Below, piece by piece: positions 32,845-41,516 of a DNA stretch of 64,000 nucleotides. Position 1 is the first letter of the stretch. Each line of letters starts with the position of its first letter. A model generated the notes under the pieces. That model was not told the origin of the DNA. It saw nothing but the letters and a program-made list of their open reading frames with translations, and ran no database searches. Where the stretch lies: the NCBI GenBank assembly GCA_965230005.1, contig OZ245934.1, positions 3,224,001 through 3,288,000 of the forward strand. Reading direction: 5' to 3'. The position numbers and the translations under genes are program-made. This DNA is from SZUA-309 sp965230005. GTDB lineage: Bacteria > Pseudomonadota > Gammaproteobacteria > Pseudomonadales > Azotimanducaceae.

Positions 32845-32870
32845 TACGGAATGACCACGGATTTGGTTAC
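32845..32870 (-). promoter_or_regulatory. SigF-type ECF promoter GTAACC-N16-CGTA
   Basis: Reading the minus strand, GTAACC (32870-32865) is followed after exactly 16 nt by CGTA (32848-32845). The Caulobacter SigF promoter is GTAACC-N16-CGAA. It lies 36 nt before the GTG of the spondin gene, in the gap after the glycosyltransferase gene, and would drive the spondin/sigma/NrsF operon. Confidence 0.6.
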
Positions 32871-32876
32871 ATCGGC

Positions 32877-33551
32877 TCAGCGATAGTTTTCGAAAAAACG
32901 TTCATTGCCGATGCGACGCTCCCGCTGGTAACGAACGATGATGGACAACACGTGGGCCAGCGCCCGGAACTCGCCGAGCTGCCTGAACTTTCTGGAATCC
33001 GTAGTCACTGCCAGATCGAGCAGATGCGAAGGCGTACGTTCCAGGGCGAGATCGGAAAACATCAGATCCTCGATGCCCGCCTCCGCAAAGCCACCGAGCG
33101 ACCAGAACAACTCTCTGCGCACGAACATGGACTGATCCCCATAGATCACGCCCGTACGCCGGCAGCGGAAGTTATGCAGTGCGGAGATGAAGGACAGTTT
33201 CCAGTTGCCATGAGAAAAGCGATGCTGAAAGCCGCCCCAGCAGACGTCGTCGCCGAGGGCTGCAATGGCGGCACCCGCTTCTGCAGGCAGGAGCGAGTCC
33301 GCATGATGGAAGAGCAGCCAGTCTCCAGCAGCTTCGGCGGCGCCGGCGTTCATCTGCCTCCCGCGGCCCCGTTCACCGGTGAGCAGGCGCACCTTGTCGT
33401 AGTCTCGAACCAGCGCCGGCGTGCCATCGGTACTGCCGCCATCGACGACAATGATCTCCGAGAACGCAGGATCCCGGCTCAGCGCCCGCAGGTTTGCCGG
33501 GAGCTTTTCCCGCTCATTCAGAGCCGGAACGATCACACTGATGCTGGCCAT
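32877..33551 (-). CDS. Family 2 glycosyltransferase, TIGR04283-like
   Basis: The 224-residue protein has a GT-A fold: ISVIVPALNEREKLP, EIIVVDGGSTDGT (nucleotide-sugar aspartates), LLTGERGRGRQMNAGAAEAAGDWLLFHHADS, and YGDQSMFVRRELFWSLGGF. The GRGRQMNAGA and GDQxMFVRR phrases are typical of TIGR04283, a group often found with arsenosugar-type genes. No ArsM or ArsS homologue is in the window. The divergent gene is DUF547, a frequent neighbour of this group. Confidence 0.9.
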   Translation of the reverse strand: MASISVIVPALNEREKLPANLRALSRDPAFSEIIVVDGGSTDGTPALVRDYDKVRLLTGERGRGRQMNAGAAEAAGDWLLFHHADSLLPAEAGAAIAALGDDVCWGGFQHRFSHGNWKLSFISALHNFRCRRTGVIYGDQSMFVRRELFWSLGGFAEAGIEDLMFSDLALERTPSHLLDLAVTTDSRKFRQLGEFRALAHVLSIIVRYQRERRIGNERFFENYR

Positions 33552-33660
33552 AGCTCACTCTTCTCTGTTGAGCCTTCTGTGACCGGGCTGCCGGGAATAG
33601 GTTCATCGAACTTTTCCTGCGCTTCGCAATCACAGAGGAGGCTGACAGGAGACCCGGACC

Positions 33661-34557
33661 GTGACACTCGAGACCAAGCAAGATCCACAAAGCAACGGCA
33701 GCGCGAGCCGCAGCCGGCGCCCGCGGAGGCCCTCCTCCGTTGCCCTGCAGACCGGACTGTTGACCCTTGTGCTCACCGCCCTGCCCATTCCTGCAGCAGC
33801 TGTTCCCAAGGCCGATCTCTGGGCGATCTGGCTCCCGGCTGATGAAACAAGCACACAAACGGTCGATCACGGGGCCTGGCAGCGCTTCATCGATCGCTAC
33901 GTCAGCGCTTCCCCTGACGGGGTTAACCTCGTGAACTACCCCGGCGTCACGGCCGCAGATCGGGAGGCACTCAACGCTTACCTCACCTCCCTGACAACGC
34001 TCGATCCCCGCAGCCTGAACAAGAACGAGCAGCTCGCCTACTGGATCAATCTCTACAACGCGCTCACCGTTGAAGTCGTGCTTCGCAATCCCAGGAAGGG
34101 CAGCATCCTGCGCATGGGTCGGGGTTTTCTTTCCATCGGCCCCTGGGACGATGAACTGATCGAGATTGCCGGTGAAGCCATCACCCTCAACGACATCGAG
34201 CACCGCATCATCCGCCCGATCTGGAACGATCATCGCATTCACTACGCGGTCAACTGCGCGAGCATCGGCTGCCCGAACCTGAGCGGAACGGCGTACTCCG
34301 GTGCCGGGATCGACAGCCAGCTCGCTGCCGCTGAGAAGGCCTATATCAATCACGAGCGCGGCGTGCGCTTCACGGAGCGCGGCAAGCTGCAGCTGTCGAG
34401 CATTTACAAATGGTACCGCGAGGACTTCGCGGCAACGGAAGCCGGGCTCATTGACTACCTCGCCGATCACCACGCAACCCTCGCCAGCGAACTGCAGCGT
34501 CATGAGCGCGGCGTAGACTACAAGTACGACTGGAATCTGAATCGACCCGCGCAGTGA
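33661..34557 (+). CDS. DUF547 domain protein, exported
   Basis: The 298-residue protein has a basic N-terminus and one hydrophobic segment (VALQTGLLTLVLTALPIPAAA) that may be a signal peptide, then a DUF547 domain. Landmarks are LNKNEQLAYWINLYNALTVEVVL, DDELIEIAGEAITLNDIEHRIIR, and HYAVNCASIGCPNLS with a conserved Cys pair. DUF547 is related to papain/transglutaminase-like folds, but activity is not established. The start is GTG after AGGAG. The next gene overlaps by GTGA. Confidence 0.88.
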   Translation: MTLETKQDPQSNGSASRSRRPRRPSSVALQTGLLTLVLTALPIPAAAVPKADLWAIWLPADETSTQTVDHGAWQRFIDRYVSASPDGVNLVNYPGVTAADREALNAYLTSLTTLDPRSLNKNEQLAYWINLYNALTVEVVLRNPRKGSILRMGRGFLSIGPWDDELIEIAGEAITLNDIEHRIIRPIWNDHRIHYAVNCASIGCPNLSGTAYSGAGIDSQLAAAEKAYINHERGVRFTERGKLQLSSIYKWYREDFAATEAGLIDYLADHHATLASELQRHERGVDYKYDWNLNRPAQ

Positions 34558-35306
34558 AGAGCGTCCGCGCCCTGCTGACCGTCGCCTTGCTCATGTCGGG
34601 CAGAGCCTTTGCCGCCGAGCCGCCGGGGGTGCTGCCGCCCGGGACCGTCGACCCCGAGTGCCTCGCCATCGAAACCAGCTTCGCCCGCTACGAGCTTGAC
34701 CGGCTGGACGAGCTCACCCCGACAGCCCCGCGCTGGCAGGCTCAGCGGGCCTTCCGCCTTGCGGCCGCCCACCTGGCAGACGACGACCGGCGCGCAGCCG
34801 GGCTCGCGCTCAGGGACGGCTTGTCGGCGTTGAACGACAGCCTGAACCGCGAGCCGGACAACGTTGAGCTGCTGCTCCTCGGCGTCATGCTCGACGGCCA
34901 GTACGTGCTGGTGAACCGCTGGCGTTTTCTCCACAACGGTCTGCGTGGCCTGCGTCGTCTCAACCGCGCGGCCGATCTGGACCCCGGAAATCCTCGTCTG
35001 GCGCTCATCGAAGGCACCGCAAAACTGCTCATGCCGCAAGTGCTCGGCGGCAGCCGCAGTGAAGCCATCGCTACCTTCGAGGCGGCGCGCCGCGACACCG
35101 CTCTTTGTGCAGACGGCGAATGGGCTCAGATCGACATTCTCACGTGGCTCGGTCGCGCGCACCGGGAGGCCGGTAACGAAGCCGCGGCAGCTGAGGCCTT
35201 CAGCGCGGCGCGATCCCTGGATGCAGAGAACCACTGGCTGGCTCGAGAACTCGCCGGTGGGGGTTACGAATGGCAGGATGCAGAGCATTTCCAGGGCCGT
35301 GATTGA
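34554..35306 (+). CDS. Periplasmic TPR-like protein
   Basis: The 250-residue protein has a signal peptide (VRALLTVALLMSGRAFAA) and helical repeats, for example NRAADLDPGNPRLALIEGTAKL and WLGRAHREAGNEAAAAEAFSAARSLDAENHWLAREL, which read as TPRs. It starts at a GTG overlapping the DUF547 stop (GTGA), so the two are translationally coupled. Function unknown; TPR proteins act as binding scaffolds. Confidence 0.8.
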   Translation: MKSVRALLTVALLMSGRAFAAEPPGVLPPGTVDPECLAIETSFARYELDRLDELTPTAPRWQAQRAFRLAAAHLADDDRRAAGLALRDGLSALNDSLNREPDNVELLLLGVMLDGQYVLVNRWRFLHNGLRGLRRLNRAADLDPGNPRLALIEGTAKLLMPQVLGGSRSEAIATFEAARRDTALCADGEWAQIDILTWLGRAHREAGNEAAAAEAFSAARSLDAENHWLARELAGGGYEWQDAEHFQGRD

Positions 35307-35390
35307 ACCAATCGCCGCCCTATCTGCCTTAAGGCTTCGGGTGCCGGTGAAAGCGCAGGTACCGTCGAGAGGACGAGAGGAGACACACCA

Positions 35391-35867
35391 ATGCGACTGA
35401 TCACCGGGCGCGGCCTGCTGGCTCTGGCGCTGCTGCTGGCGGGGCCGGTCATCGCACCGTCCGCGAGAGCTGATTCCGCCGACTACGGCCGCTGCGCCCC
35501 GGACGGGGTGGCCCTGGGCGGCTTCGACGTCGTCAGCTACTTCGAGGCGGGCGGCCCCGTGCCCGGCTCCAGCGAATTCACCAGCACCCAGGGCGGGCTC
35601 ACCTACCAGTTCCAGAGCGCCGCAACGCTGGCGCGCTTCGAAGCGGATCCCGCTGCATTCCTGCCAACCTACCGCGGCTGGTGCGCGGCAACGCTCGCCA
35701 TGGGACGGCTGGCGTGCCCGGACTTCACGAACTTCAAGATCGAAGACGGCGCGCTCCTGCTCTTTGAAATAGCCGGTTTCACCAACGGCCGCGAAGTCTG
35801 GAACAGTGATCCCGTTGCCCACCGCACCCGCGCAGACGCCAACGCGAAACGGCTGCTGGGCCGGTGA
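35391..35867 (+). CDS. Exported YHS domain protein
   Basis: The 158-residue protein has a signal peptide (GLLALALLLAGPVIAPSARA), then GVALGGFDVVSYFEAGGPVPGSSEF, TYQFQSAATLARFEADPAAFLPTYRGWCA, the layout of YHS domain proteins. Such domains may bind metal or haem; the conserved cysteine is in GWCAA. The next gene overlaps its stop by GTGA. Confidence 0.88.
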   Translation: MRLITGRGLLALALLLAGPVIAPSARADSADYGRCAPDGVALGGFDVVSYFEAGGPVPGSSEFTSTQGGLTYQFQSAATLARFEADPAAFLPTYRGWCAATLAMGRLACPDFTNFKIEDGALLLFEIAGFTNGREVWNSDPVAHRTRADANAKRLLGR

Positions 35868-37150
35868 GCACGGCGACGCCCGCGGCGGCCGCCGGGTCTG
35901 GCGCCGACCGGCTGAGAACAGCGTTTACGGTGCTGATCCTGCTGGTCGCAACCAGTGCCGCCCAGGCAGAACTGACCCTTGGCGTGCTGCCCGTGGAACC
36001 GAACATGGCCCTCGCTGAGCTGCTTGCCAGCCATCCGGACGACGGCAAGGCCTGGACCGTGCAGAGCCTCCCGGATGCCGCCGCACTCCAGCAGGCTCTC
36101 GCCGACGGTCAGATCGATCTGGCCCTTGCGGAAGACGCCGCCGCGGAGCTCCCGGGCGCGACCCTGATCACCGATCTTTTTCCGAGCGTCCTGCACATCC
36201 TCGTCAGGGAAGACCACGCGCCTGAGAGCTTCGCCAGTCTCTTCGCCGGCAAAGCCGTTTACGCGGGCGTGCCTGGCAGCCTCGGCCACGCGCTGGTTGG
36301 TCGCATCGCAGCCGATCACGGCCTGAAGGAAGACAGCTTCGAGCTCCTCGATGACCCCTGGTCCCGCGATCCGGACGTGTTTTTTGTCTTTGGTGGGACG
36401 CTGGCCCGGGACGCCGTCGAGCGCCTGGCCGGTTTCAGACTCTGGAGCATGGGGGATGCCAACGCCCTGGGCCGTGGCTCCACGGCAGAGGGTCTCATGC
36501 TCAGGTATCCGAACCTGCGACCCTTCATTCTGCCCCGGGATCTCTATCCGAGCCTGGGGGATGAACCAGTGCTGACGGTGGCGGTCTCGACGCTGCTCCT
36601 GGCCCGGGCCGATCTCGACGAGCACCTGGCCTTCACGGCCGCGGCAACGGCTGATCATGCCGCGGGCATGATCGCCAACCGATATCCCCTGGCCGGGCTG
36701 CCGAGCAGCGCTCAGGGGCAGGCGATGACCGGCGCCATGCCACTCCATCCAGGGGCCACGCGCTATGCGGAGCGCGACAAGCCGGGATTTCTGGAACGTT
36801 ACGCCGAAGTGCTGGCACTCGGCTTTTCGCTGGTCATTGCCCTCGGCAGCGCCTCCCTTGCCATCGAACGAAGACGCCGTCAGGCCCGCAAGGACCGCCT
36901 CGACGTCTACTACCGCCAGGTCCTCGACCTGCGCCCGGATCCTGAAGTGCCACCAGGGGACCGCGCAGCGCTGGCGAGCGAAATCAGGGCCGTGCAGGCA
37001 CGGGTGCTGAATCAGGTCATCGATGAACGCATCGACGCCGATGGCGCCCTCGTGGCCTTTCTGACGCTGTCCAATCAGGCCCTGGCTGAAGCGGAAGCCG
37101 GCACCCGCAAACGGGAACCGGAGCAGCGCGAGCGGCGGGTCTCATGGTGA
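35864..37150 (+). CDS. TAXI/TRAP-type solute-binding-like membrane protein
   Basis: The 428-residue protein has an N-terminal hydrophobic segment, a periplasmic-binding-protein-like domain (about residues 40-310), and a second hydrophobic segment (VLALGFSLVIALGSASLAI) followed by a cytoplasmic basic and helical tail. The phrase PLHPGATRYAERDKPGF is shared with TAXI-type TRAP solute-binding proteins. No TRAP permease is nearby, so the protein is probably a ligand sensor or orphan binding protein. GTG start overlapping the YHS stop. Confidence 0.75.
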   Translation: MSTATPAAAAGSGADRLRTAFTVLILLVATSAAQAELTLGVLPVEPNMALAELLASHPDDGKAWTVQSLPDAAALQQALADGQIDLALAEDAAAELPGATLITDLFPSVLHILVREDHAPESFASLFAGKAVYAGVPGSLGHALVGRIAADHGLKEDSFELLDDPWSRDPDVFFVFGGTLARDAVERLAGFRLWSMGDANALGRGSTAEGLMLRYPNLRPFILPRDLYPSLGDEPVLTVAVSTLLLARADLDEHLAFTAAATADHAAGMIANRYPLAGLPSSAQGQAMTGAMPLHPGATRYAERDKPGFLERYAEVLALGFSLVIALGSASLAIERRRRQARKDRLDVYYRQVLDLRPDPEVPPGDRAALASEIRAVQARVLNQVIDERIDADGALVAFLTLSNQALAEAEAGTRKREPEQRERRVSW

Positions 37151-37995
37151 ACGCTGGAAAGCACTTCAGCCTTGCCCGTGAGCTCTGCCACCTGGCCTGC
37201 CAATGGCCTTCCCGGGCCGCGCGCGCCAACCTGCCGGCCGAGCCTGACGACAGTCACTCGAGCCTGCGGTGGCGGGACGACCGGGCAGGGATCCCGGGGG
37301 GTTTGTTCAGCCTGCCACTGAACGCCGCCGCCACCGGCGAAGCGGGTGCACCCGGAGCGGCGCTCAGGGTCGGCTTTCTCTTTGCACCGGCGCGTCTCGT
37401 GCTGCTCGACGGCGAGACCCTCTGCGCCGACCTGCGCCTCGAAAACGCCAGCGATGCGGAAGCGGGGCGCTGGCTCGATGAACGGCTCCAGGCGGCAGGC
37501 CTGCAGCCGGCCTCCGGCGTCGCCATGCCCTACGAGCTCGAACACCGCGCCGACTTCACGGCTTTCGCCGGTCTGAATGATGCCCAGGCGGCACTCGGCA
37601 ACGCCTACGGCCGCACGGCTGCAGCGCTCGAGCATCTCGTGCAGACCTTCGGCCATCGGGCCCGTGTGACGCCCGCGGTTCGCTGTTGGCCCCATCACTT
37701 CGATCTCGCCGCCTTCTTCGCCCTCGAAGCCGGTGACCCGGAAACGGCGCGTGCCATCGGCGTGGGCTTTTCACCGGGCGATGAAACGCTCGCGCACCCC
37801 TACTTCTACTGCACGCCCTGGCCGGTGCCGGAACCACTGCCGGCTGAGCCCGCGCCAGCGCCATTCCACTGGCACCAGACCGGCTTCACATCGCTCATCA
37901 CCACGGCCGCAGGACTCCTCGAAGACTCGGCAGCACTCGCAACGGCGCTCGAGGCGGCAACGCTCTACGCGCATCAGACCCTCGCCGCCCACTAG
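37144..37995 (+). CDS. DUF5996 family protein
   Basis: The 283-residue protein has the DUF5996 landmarks RCWPHHFDLA, IGVGFSPGDETLAHPYFYCTPWP and FHWHQTGFTSLITTA. Histidine-rich clusters could bind metal, but no function is known. The start ATG lies inside the end of the TAXI-like gene (7-nt overlap), so it closes the 33661-37995 operon-like run. It is convergent with the Lrp-type regulator. Confidence 0.85.
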   Translation: MVNAGKHFSLARELCHLACQWPSRAARANLPAEPDDSHSSLRWRDDRAGIPGGLFSLPLNAAATGEAGAPGAALRVGFLFAPARLVLLDGETLCADLRLENASDAEAGRWLDERLQAAGLQPASGVAMPYELEHRADFTAFAGLNDAQAALGNAYGRTAAALEHLVQTFGHRARVTPAVRCWPHHFDLAAFFALEAGDPETARAIGVGFSPGDETLAHPYFYCTPWPVPEPLPAEPAPAPFHWHQTGFTSLITTAAGLLEDSAALATALEAATLYAHQTLAAH

Positions 37996-38448
37996 TCAGG
38001 CGCGCTCGTCCTTCGGTGAGTCCATGACCACATAGCTGGTGATTGCCGTCACCTGCGGCAGGGTACCGAGCACTTCGGAATGGAAGACCTTATAGGCTTC
38101 GATGTCTGCCACATCGACCCGCAGCAGGTACTCCACCTGACCGGTGATGTTGTGGCACTCCCGGACTTCCGGTGCTTTCGCCATGGCGCGCTCAAAGGCC
38201 GACTGGGACTTCTTCGAGTGATCGGAAAGTCCCACTGCCACATATGCTGTGAAAGCGATACCCATGGCTTTGGGGTTCAGCACCGCCCGATAGCCACTGA
38301 TCACGCCGGAGCGTTCGAGTTCCTGAACCCGACGCAGGCACGCAGAGGGCGACAGGCCGACTCGATCGGCCAGCTCGATGTTGCTGATGCGCCCATCTTC
38401 CACAAGTTCGCGCAATATTCGTTCACTGATTCGGTCAAATTCCTTCAT
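37996..38448 (-). CDS. Lrp/AsnC family transcriptional regulator
   Basis: The 150-residue protein has the N-terminal HTH (ISERILRELVEDGRISNIELADRVGLSPSACLRRVQELERSGVISGY) and a RAM ligand domain (AYVAVGLSDHSKKSQSAFERAMAKAPEVRECHNITGQVEYLLRVDV). The start at the ATG of MKEFDRISE gives normal family length; the frame extends to 38535. It is divergent from a LysE exporter, the usual arrangement for amino-acid-sensing control of export. Confidence 0.92.
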   Translation of the reverse strand: MKEFDRISERILRELVEDGRISNIELADRVGLSPSACLRRVQELERSGVISGYRAVLNPKAMGIAFTAYVAVGLSDHSKKSQSAFERAMAKAPEVRECHNITGQVEYLLRVDVADIEAYKVFHSEVLGTLPQVTAITSYVVMDSPKDERA

Positions 38449-38606
38449 AAGTTGCAAATCTAGCGCTTCAAGAACGATCTTCGCAATCCTGTGTCCCGAG
38501 GAGTAGCGCAGAATTGCATCTCCTAGACCGATCAACGAAACAAGCTCCGGGCGCGCGCCAACATCGGCGCCGCCACCGGGCCAGGGAACCGAGCGCAGGG
38601 AACGCC

Positions 38607-39209
38607 ATGAACATCGAACTGCTCAGCGCCTTGAGCGTCTTCGCTCTCGTCAGCTCCATCACGCCGGGGCCGAACAACCTGATGCTGATGGCGTCGGGGG
38701 CAAACTTCGGCTTCCGACGCACGATCCCGCACATGCTTGGCATCGGTATCGGTTTTGTGGTCATGGTTGTGCTCGTTGGTATCGGCCTCGCCCAGATCTT
38801 TGCGGCCTATCCCCTGAGCTATTCGGTGCTGCGCGTGTTCAGCATCGGCTACCTGCTGTTCCTGGCCTGGAAGATCGCCACGGCTGCGCCTCCGGAAGCC
38901 GGGGAAGCCACCGGCCGCCCCTTCACCTTTCTGCAGGCCGCTGCCTTTCAGTGGGTCAACCCGAAAGCCTGGGCCATGGCGCTGACCGCCGTGACCGTCT
39001 ATGCACCGGATCAGAGTGTGCAGGCCATCCTCCTGATCGCGACCGTCTTCGGCCTGATCAATCTGCCGTCCGTAAGCTGCTGGACCGTCCTTGGTCAGCA
39101 GATCCAGCCACTGCTGGCGACGGGCCGGCGCATGCAGGCGTTCAACTTCCTGATGGCCGGCCTGCTCGTGGCCACCATCTTTCAGGCGTCGCTGCTACCG
39201 GCAGGCTGA
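38607..39209 (+). CDS. LysE/RhtB family amino-acid exporter
   Basis: The 200-residue inner-membrane protein has the family motif SSITPGPNNLMLMASGANFGFRRTIPHMLGIGIGF near the N-terminus and about six membrane segments, and FQWVNPKAWAMALTAV in the middle. It exports amino acids or related metabolites by proton exchange. The ATG at 38607 is chosen because upstream residues are not family-like. It is divergent from Lrp at 38448, which probably regulates it. Confidence 0.92.
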   Translation: MNIELLSALSVFALVSSITPGPNNLMLMASGANFGFRRTIPHMLGIGIGFVVMVVLVGIGLAQIFAAYPLSYSVLRVFSIGYLLFLAWKIATAAPPEAGEATGRPFTFLQAAAFQWVNPKAWAMALTAVTVYAPDQSVQAILLIATVFGLINLPSVSCWTVLGQQIQPLLATGRRMQAFNFLMAGLLVATIFQASLLPAG

Positions 39210-39224
39210 AGCATCCGTGCGCCT

Positions 39225-40919
39225 TCAGGGCGTGGCCGTGGAAACAGGACCGAAACTCTCGTAGTGCAGCTGCACCTCGGGCACACCCCGGGCAACAAGC
39301 CCCGTCATGAGGTCTGCCATGAAGGACGGGGGTCCGCAGAAGTAGTAGTCCGCGTCGAGCTCCGACAGTCGTTCGACGATCGCGTCCACCGTGAGACGGC
39401 CCGCCAGGTCGTAGTCGATGCCGGCAAGATCGTCAGCGCCGGGTCGACTCAGGGCGACAAGGCTGCGGAACCGCGTGTTCCCCGCCACCAGGGCCCGGAA
39501 CTCCTCAGCGAGCGGCAGATGATCCCCGTCGCGCGCGCCGTGAGCGAAGAGCACCTCGCGCTGCTCTTCGGCACGGGCGAGCTGCGCGAGCATGGTCAGC
39601 ATCGGTGTGATGCCCACACCCGCGCTCACGAGCACCACGGGGCGGGTGCCTGCCTCGAGCACGAAGGCGCCTGCAGGGGGCTCTGCACGCACCACATCGC
39701 CAACGGACAGCTCATCATGCAGGAGCCGTGAAACGAGGCCCTCCGGCTCACGCTTCACGCTGATCCGATAGTAGTGACCGTTCGCGGGCGCCGAGAGCGT
39801 GTAAGTCCGCGTTACGGCCTCGCGCTGACCGGAGAGCTGAAGTGTCAGCGGCAGGTGCTGACCTGCCGCAAAGGGCGGCAGGGGGAGACCATCGGCGGCC
39901 TGAAAGAAAAAGGACGTCACGTCCGCACTCTCTTCCCGACGGTGGACGAGCTGCAGCGACCGAACCGCCTCAGGCGCCCGTGCCCAACGCAGCGGCAGTG
40001 CACCCTGCTGTCTGACAACCTCGTCGATACGCACCCGGATCAATCGCTCAGCCCCCTGCCAGCTCACGTCAGGATGCCAGTCGATTTCCGCCTGGCCGGT
40101 CAGCTGCAGAAGATCGCCTGCCTCAAAGTCCACGAAGGTGATACCTACCGCCGGCTCTATAACAAGATTACCAACGGTGTTGAAATGATTGTTACCCGCA
40201 TAGTCTGGAAAGACGATGGTTCGCTCATCCTCGACGACCACGAAACCCCGAGGACCGCCGCGGTGGGAAGCGTCCATGCCATCCGAGGGTTGGCTGCCAT
40301 CGCCGCGGTGACCGGAGGCAATGAAAAAAGTCTCGGCCGCTTCGATGGCCGCCTTCGCGGCCTGATCGAGCCGTTGGCCGAGGTACACCTCAGCGGCACC
40401 GGTCGGCGAAACCCGCTCCCAGCGCCGCGGGACGATGTGCTGCGGGCAGTTGCCGAAGCTCTGGCCCACCTGCACTTCGATGCCGCCCTCGCCAACGGCG
40501 GTGACGGTACCGTTCACCCGATTGCGGCGCCGGGATTCGAACTCGATGCCGAGCAGTCCCAGCTCCGCACCGGCCGTGAGTGCTGCCGAGAGCGGGTCAC
40601 CGGCCGGGAGCGCCGCCACATCGATCTGCAGCGTCCTGTCGTCCGGTGTTGCCACGAAGCCGGGCGCGCCCGTCAGGAGCGTCACCCAGGGCCGTCCCGC
40701 CGCATCCCGCGCCGCTGCGACGAGAAAAGGCTGCGCTTCGTAAAAGCGGCGGTGTTCCTCCGGCAGGAACGGACGCACCACGCGGCGAGCCCAGGGCTCG
40801 ATGCGCTCGCGGACGCCGAGCCGCTCCTGCACCGCTGTCTCTCCGGCGTGAAAAGGTGACGGGGCAGCGTCCAGACCGCGATCACCCGGGGACACCGCCA
40901 ATGTTTCTGAAACGCTCAT
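39225..40919 (-). CDS. PNPOx-like / ferredoxin-reductase-like fusion flavoprotein
   Basis: The 564-residue protein has an N-terminal PNPOx-type split barrel (about 40-310). The C-terminal part has a FAD-binding barrel with RTYTLSAPANGHYYRISVKR and an NAD(P) domain with VVLVSAGVGITPMLTML and YYFCGPPSFM. The chain ends after the NAD domain, so the plant-type 2Fe-2S domain that many relatives carry is missing. It should pass electrons from NAD(P)H via flavin, possibly between two flavins in one chain. It follows a VOC gene by 30 nt, in an operon divergent from LysR. Confidence 0.88.
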   Translation of the reverse strand: MSVSETLAVSPGDRGLDAAPSPFHAGETAVQERLGVRERIEPWARRVVRPFLPEEHRRFYEAQPFLVAAARDAAGRPWVTLLTGAPGFVATPDDRTLQIDVAALPAGDPLSAALTAGAELGLLGIEFESRRRNRVNGTVTAVGEGGIEVQVGQSFGNCPQHIVPRRWERVSPTGAAEVYLGQRLDQAAKAAIEAAETFFIASGHRGDGSQPSDGMDASHRGGPRGFVVVEDERTIVFPDYAGNNHFNTVGNLVIEPAVGITFVDFEAGDLLQLTGQAEIDWHPDVSWQGAERLIRVRIDEVVRQQGALPLRWARAPEAVRSLQLVHRREESADVTSFFFQAADGLPLPPFAAGQHLPLTLQLSGQREAVTRTYTLSAPANGHYYRISVKREPEGLVSRLLHDELSVGDVVRAEPPAGAFVLEAGTRPVVLVSAGVGITPMLTMLAQLARAEEQREVLFAHGARDGDHLPLAEEFRALVAGNTRFRSLVALSRPGADDLAGIDYDLAGRLTVDAIVERLSELDADYYFCGPPSFMADLMTGLVARGVPEVQLHYESFGPVSTATP

Positions 40920-40949
40920 GGTCTCTCTCCTTGCTTCGCGACTGGCCGG

Positions 40950-41339
40950 TCAGGCTGCCGGTTGTATGAACTCGACCCGGATACCGCCGGGAACCGCGCA
41001 CATGAGGTGACGGGTCGCTCCGCCGCCAAGGGCTTCCGGCGCGAACTCCAGGGTGACGTCAGCGCGGGCCCTGAGGCGGTCGTGCACCGCGTCGAGGTCG
41101 GCCACGCGGAAGGCAAGATGGTGCAGACCGACGTTGCCACGACGATCAAAGGCGCGGGCATTCGCATCGGCCTGCCAGAGGGTGATCATGATCGTGCCAT
41201 CACTGAGAAAGACGGCCGGGTAGTCGGGCTTTTCACCCACGACCTCGAAGGCAAGGGCCTCCTCGAAAAAGGCGCGGGTGGCCCGGAGATCCGGAACCGT
41301 GAGACCGGCGTGATGCAGGCCAAGGGTAGGGTTGCTCAT
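40950..41339 (-). CDS. VOC family (glyoxalase-like) protein
   Basis: The 129-residue protein has the paired beta-alpha-beta-beta-beta modules: LGLHHAGLTVPDLRATRAFFEEAL and VGLHHLAFRVADLDAVHDRL, ending in GGIRVEFIQP. The histidines and final glutamate are metal-ligand candidates. The ATG at 41339 has AAAGGAG 7 nt upstream, so the longer frame to 41417 is rejected. First gene of the operon with the PNPOx flavoprotein and divergent from LysR. Confidence 0.9.
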   Translation of the reverse strand: MSNPTLGLHHAGLTVPDLRATRAFFEEALAFEVVGEKPDYPAVFLSDGTIMITLWQADANARAFDRRGNVGLHHLAFRVADLDAVHDRLRARADVTLEFAPEALGGGATRHLMCAVPGGIRVEFIQPAA

Positions 41340-41516
41340 TGTCTGTCTCCTTTCGCTGGGCCGGTCCAGTGCATGGCGCGGGAAGCCGGCGTGAGGAGGC
41401 CAGAATAGGATCTGCATTCTTTCGCATAAATATCGTGAATCTGATTTTATTTATCAGTTTTACTGATATATTGGTGTTTCAATCGAGCGAGCGCCGTCTC
41501 TGCGGGAATCATCGCG
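41340..41516. promoter_or_regulatory. Divergent VOC/lysR promoter with palindrome TATCAGT-TTT-ACTGATA
   Basis: The gap is AT-rich from about 41420 to 41480. At 41452-41468 lies a perfect 7-bp inverted repeat around TTT. It contains the T-N11-A pattern of LysR operators and lies 48 bp before the lysR start. This is the expected place for the regulator's autoregulatory binding site. Confidence 0.55.
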
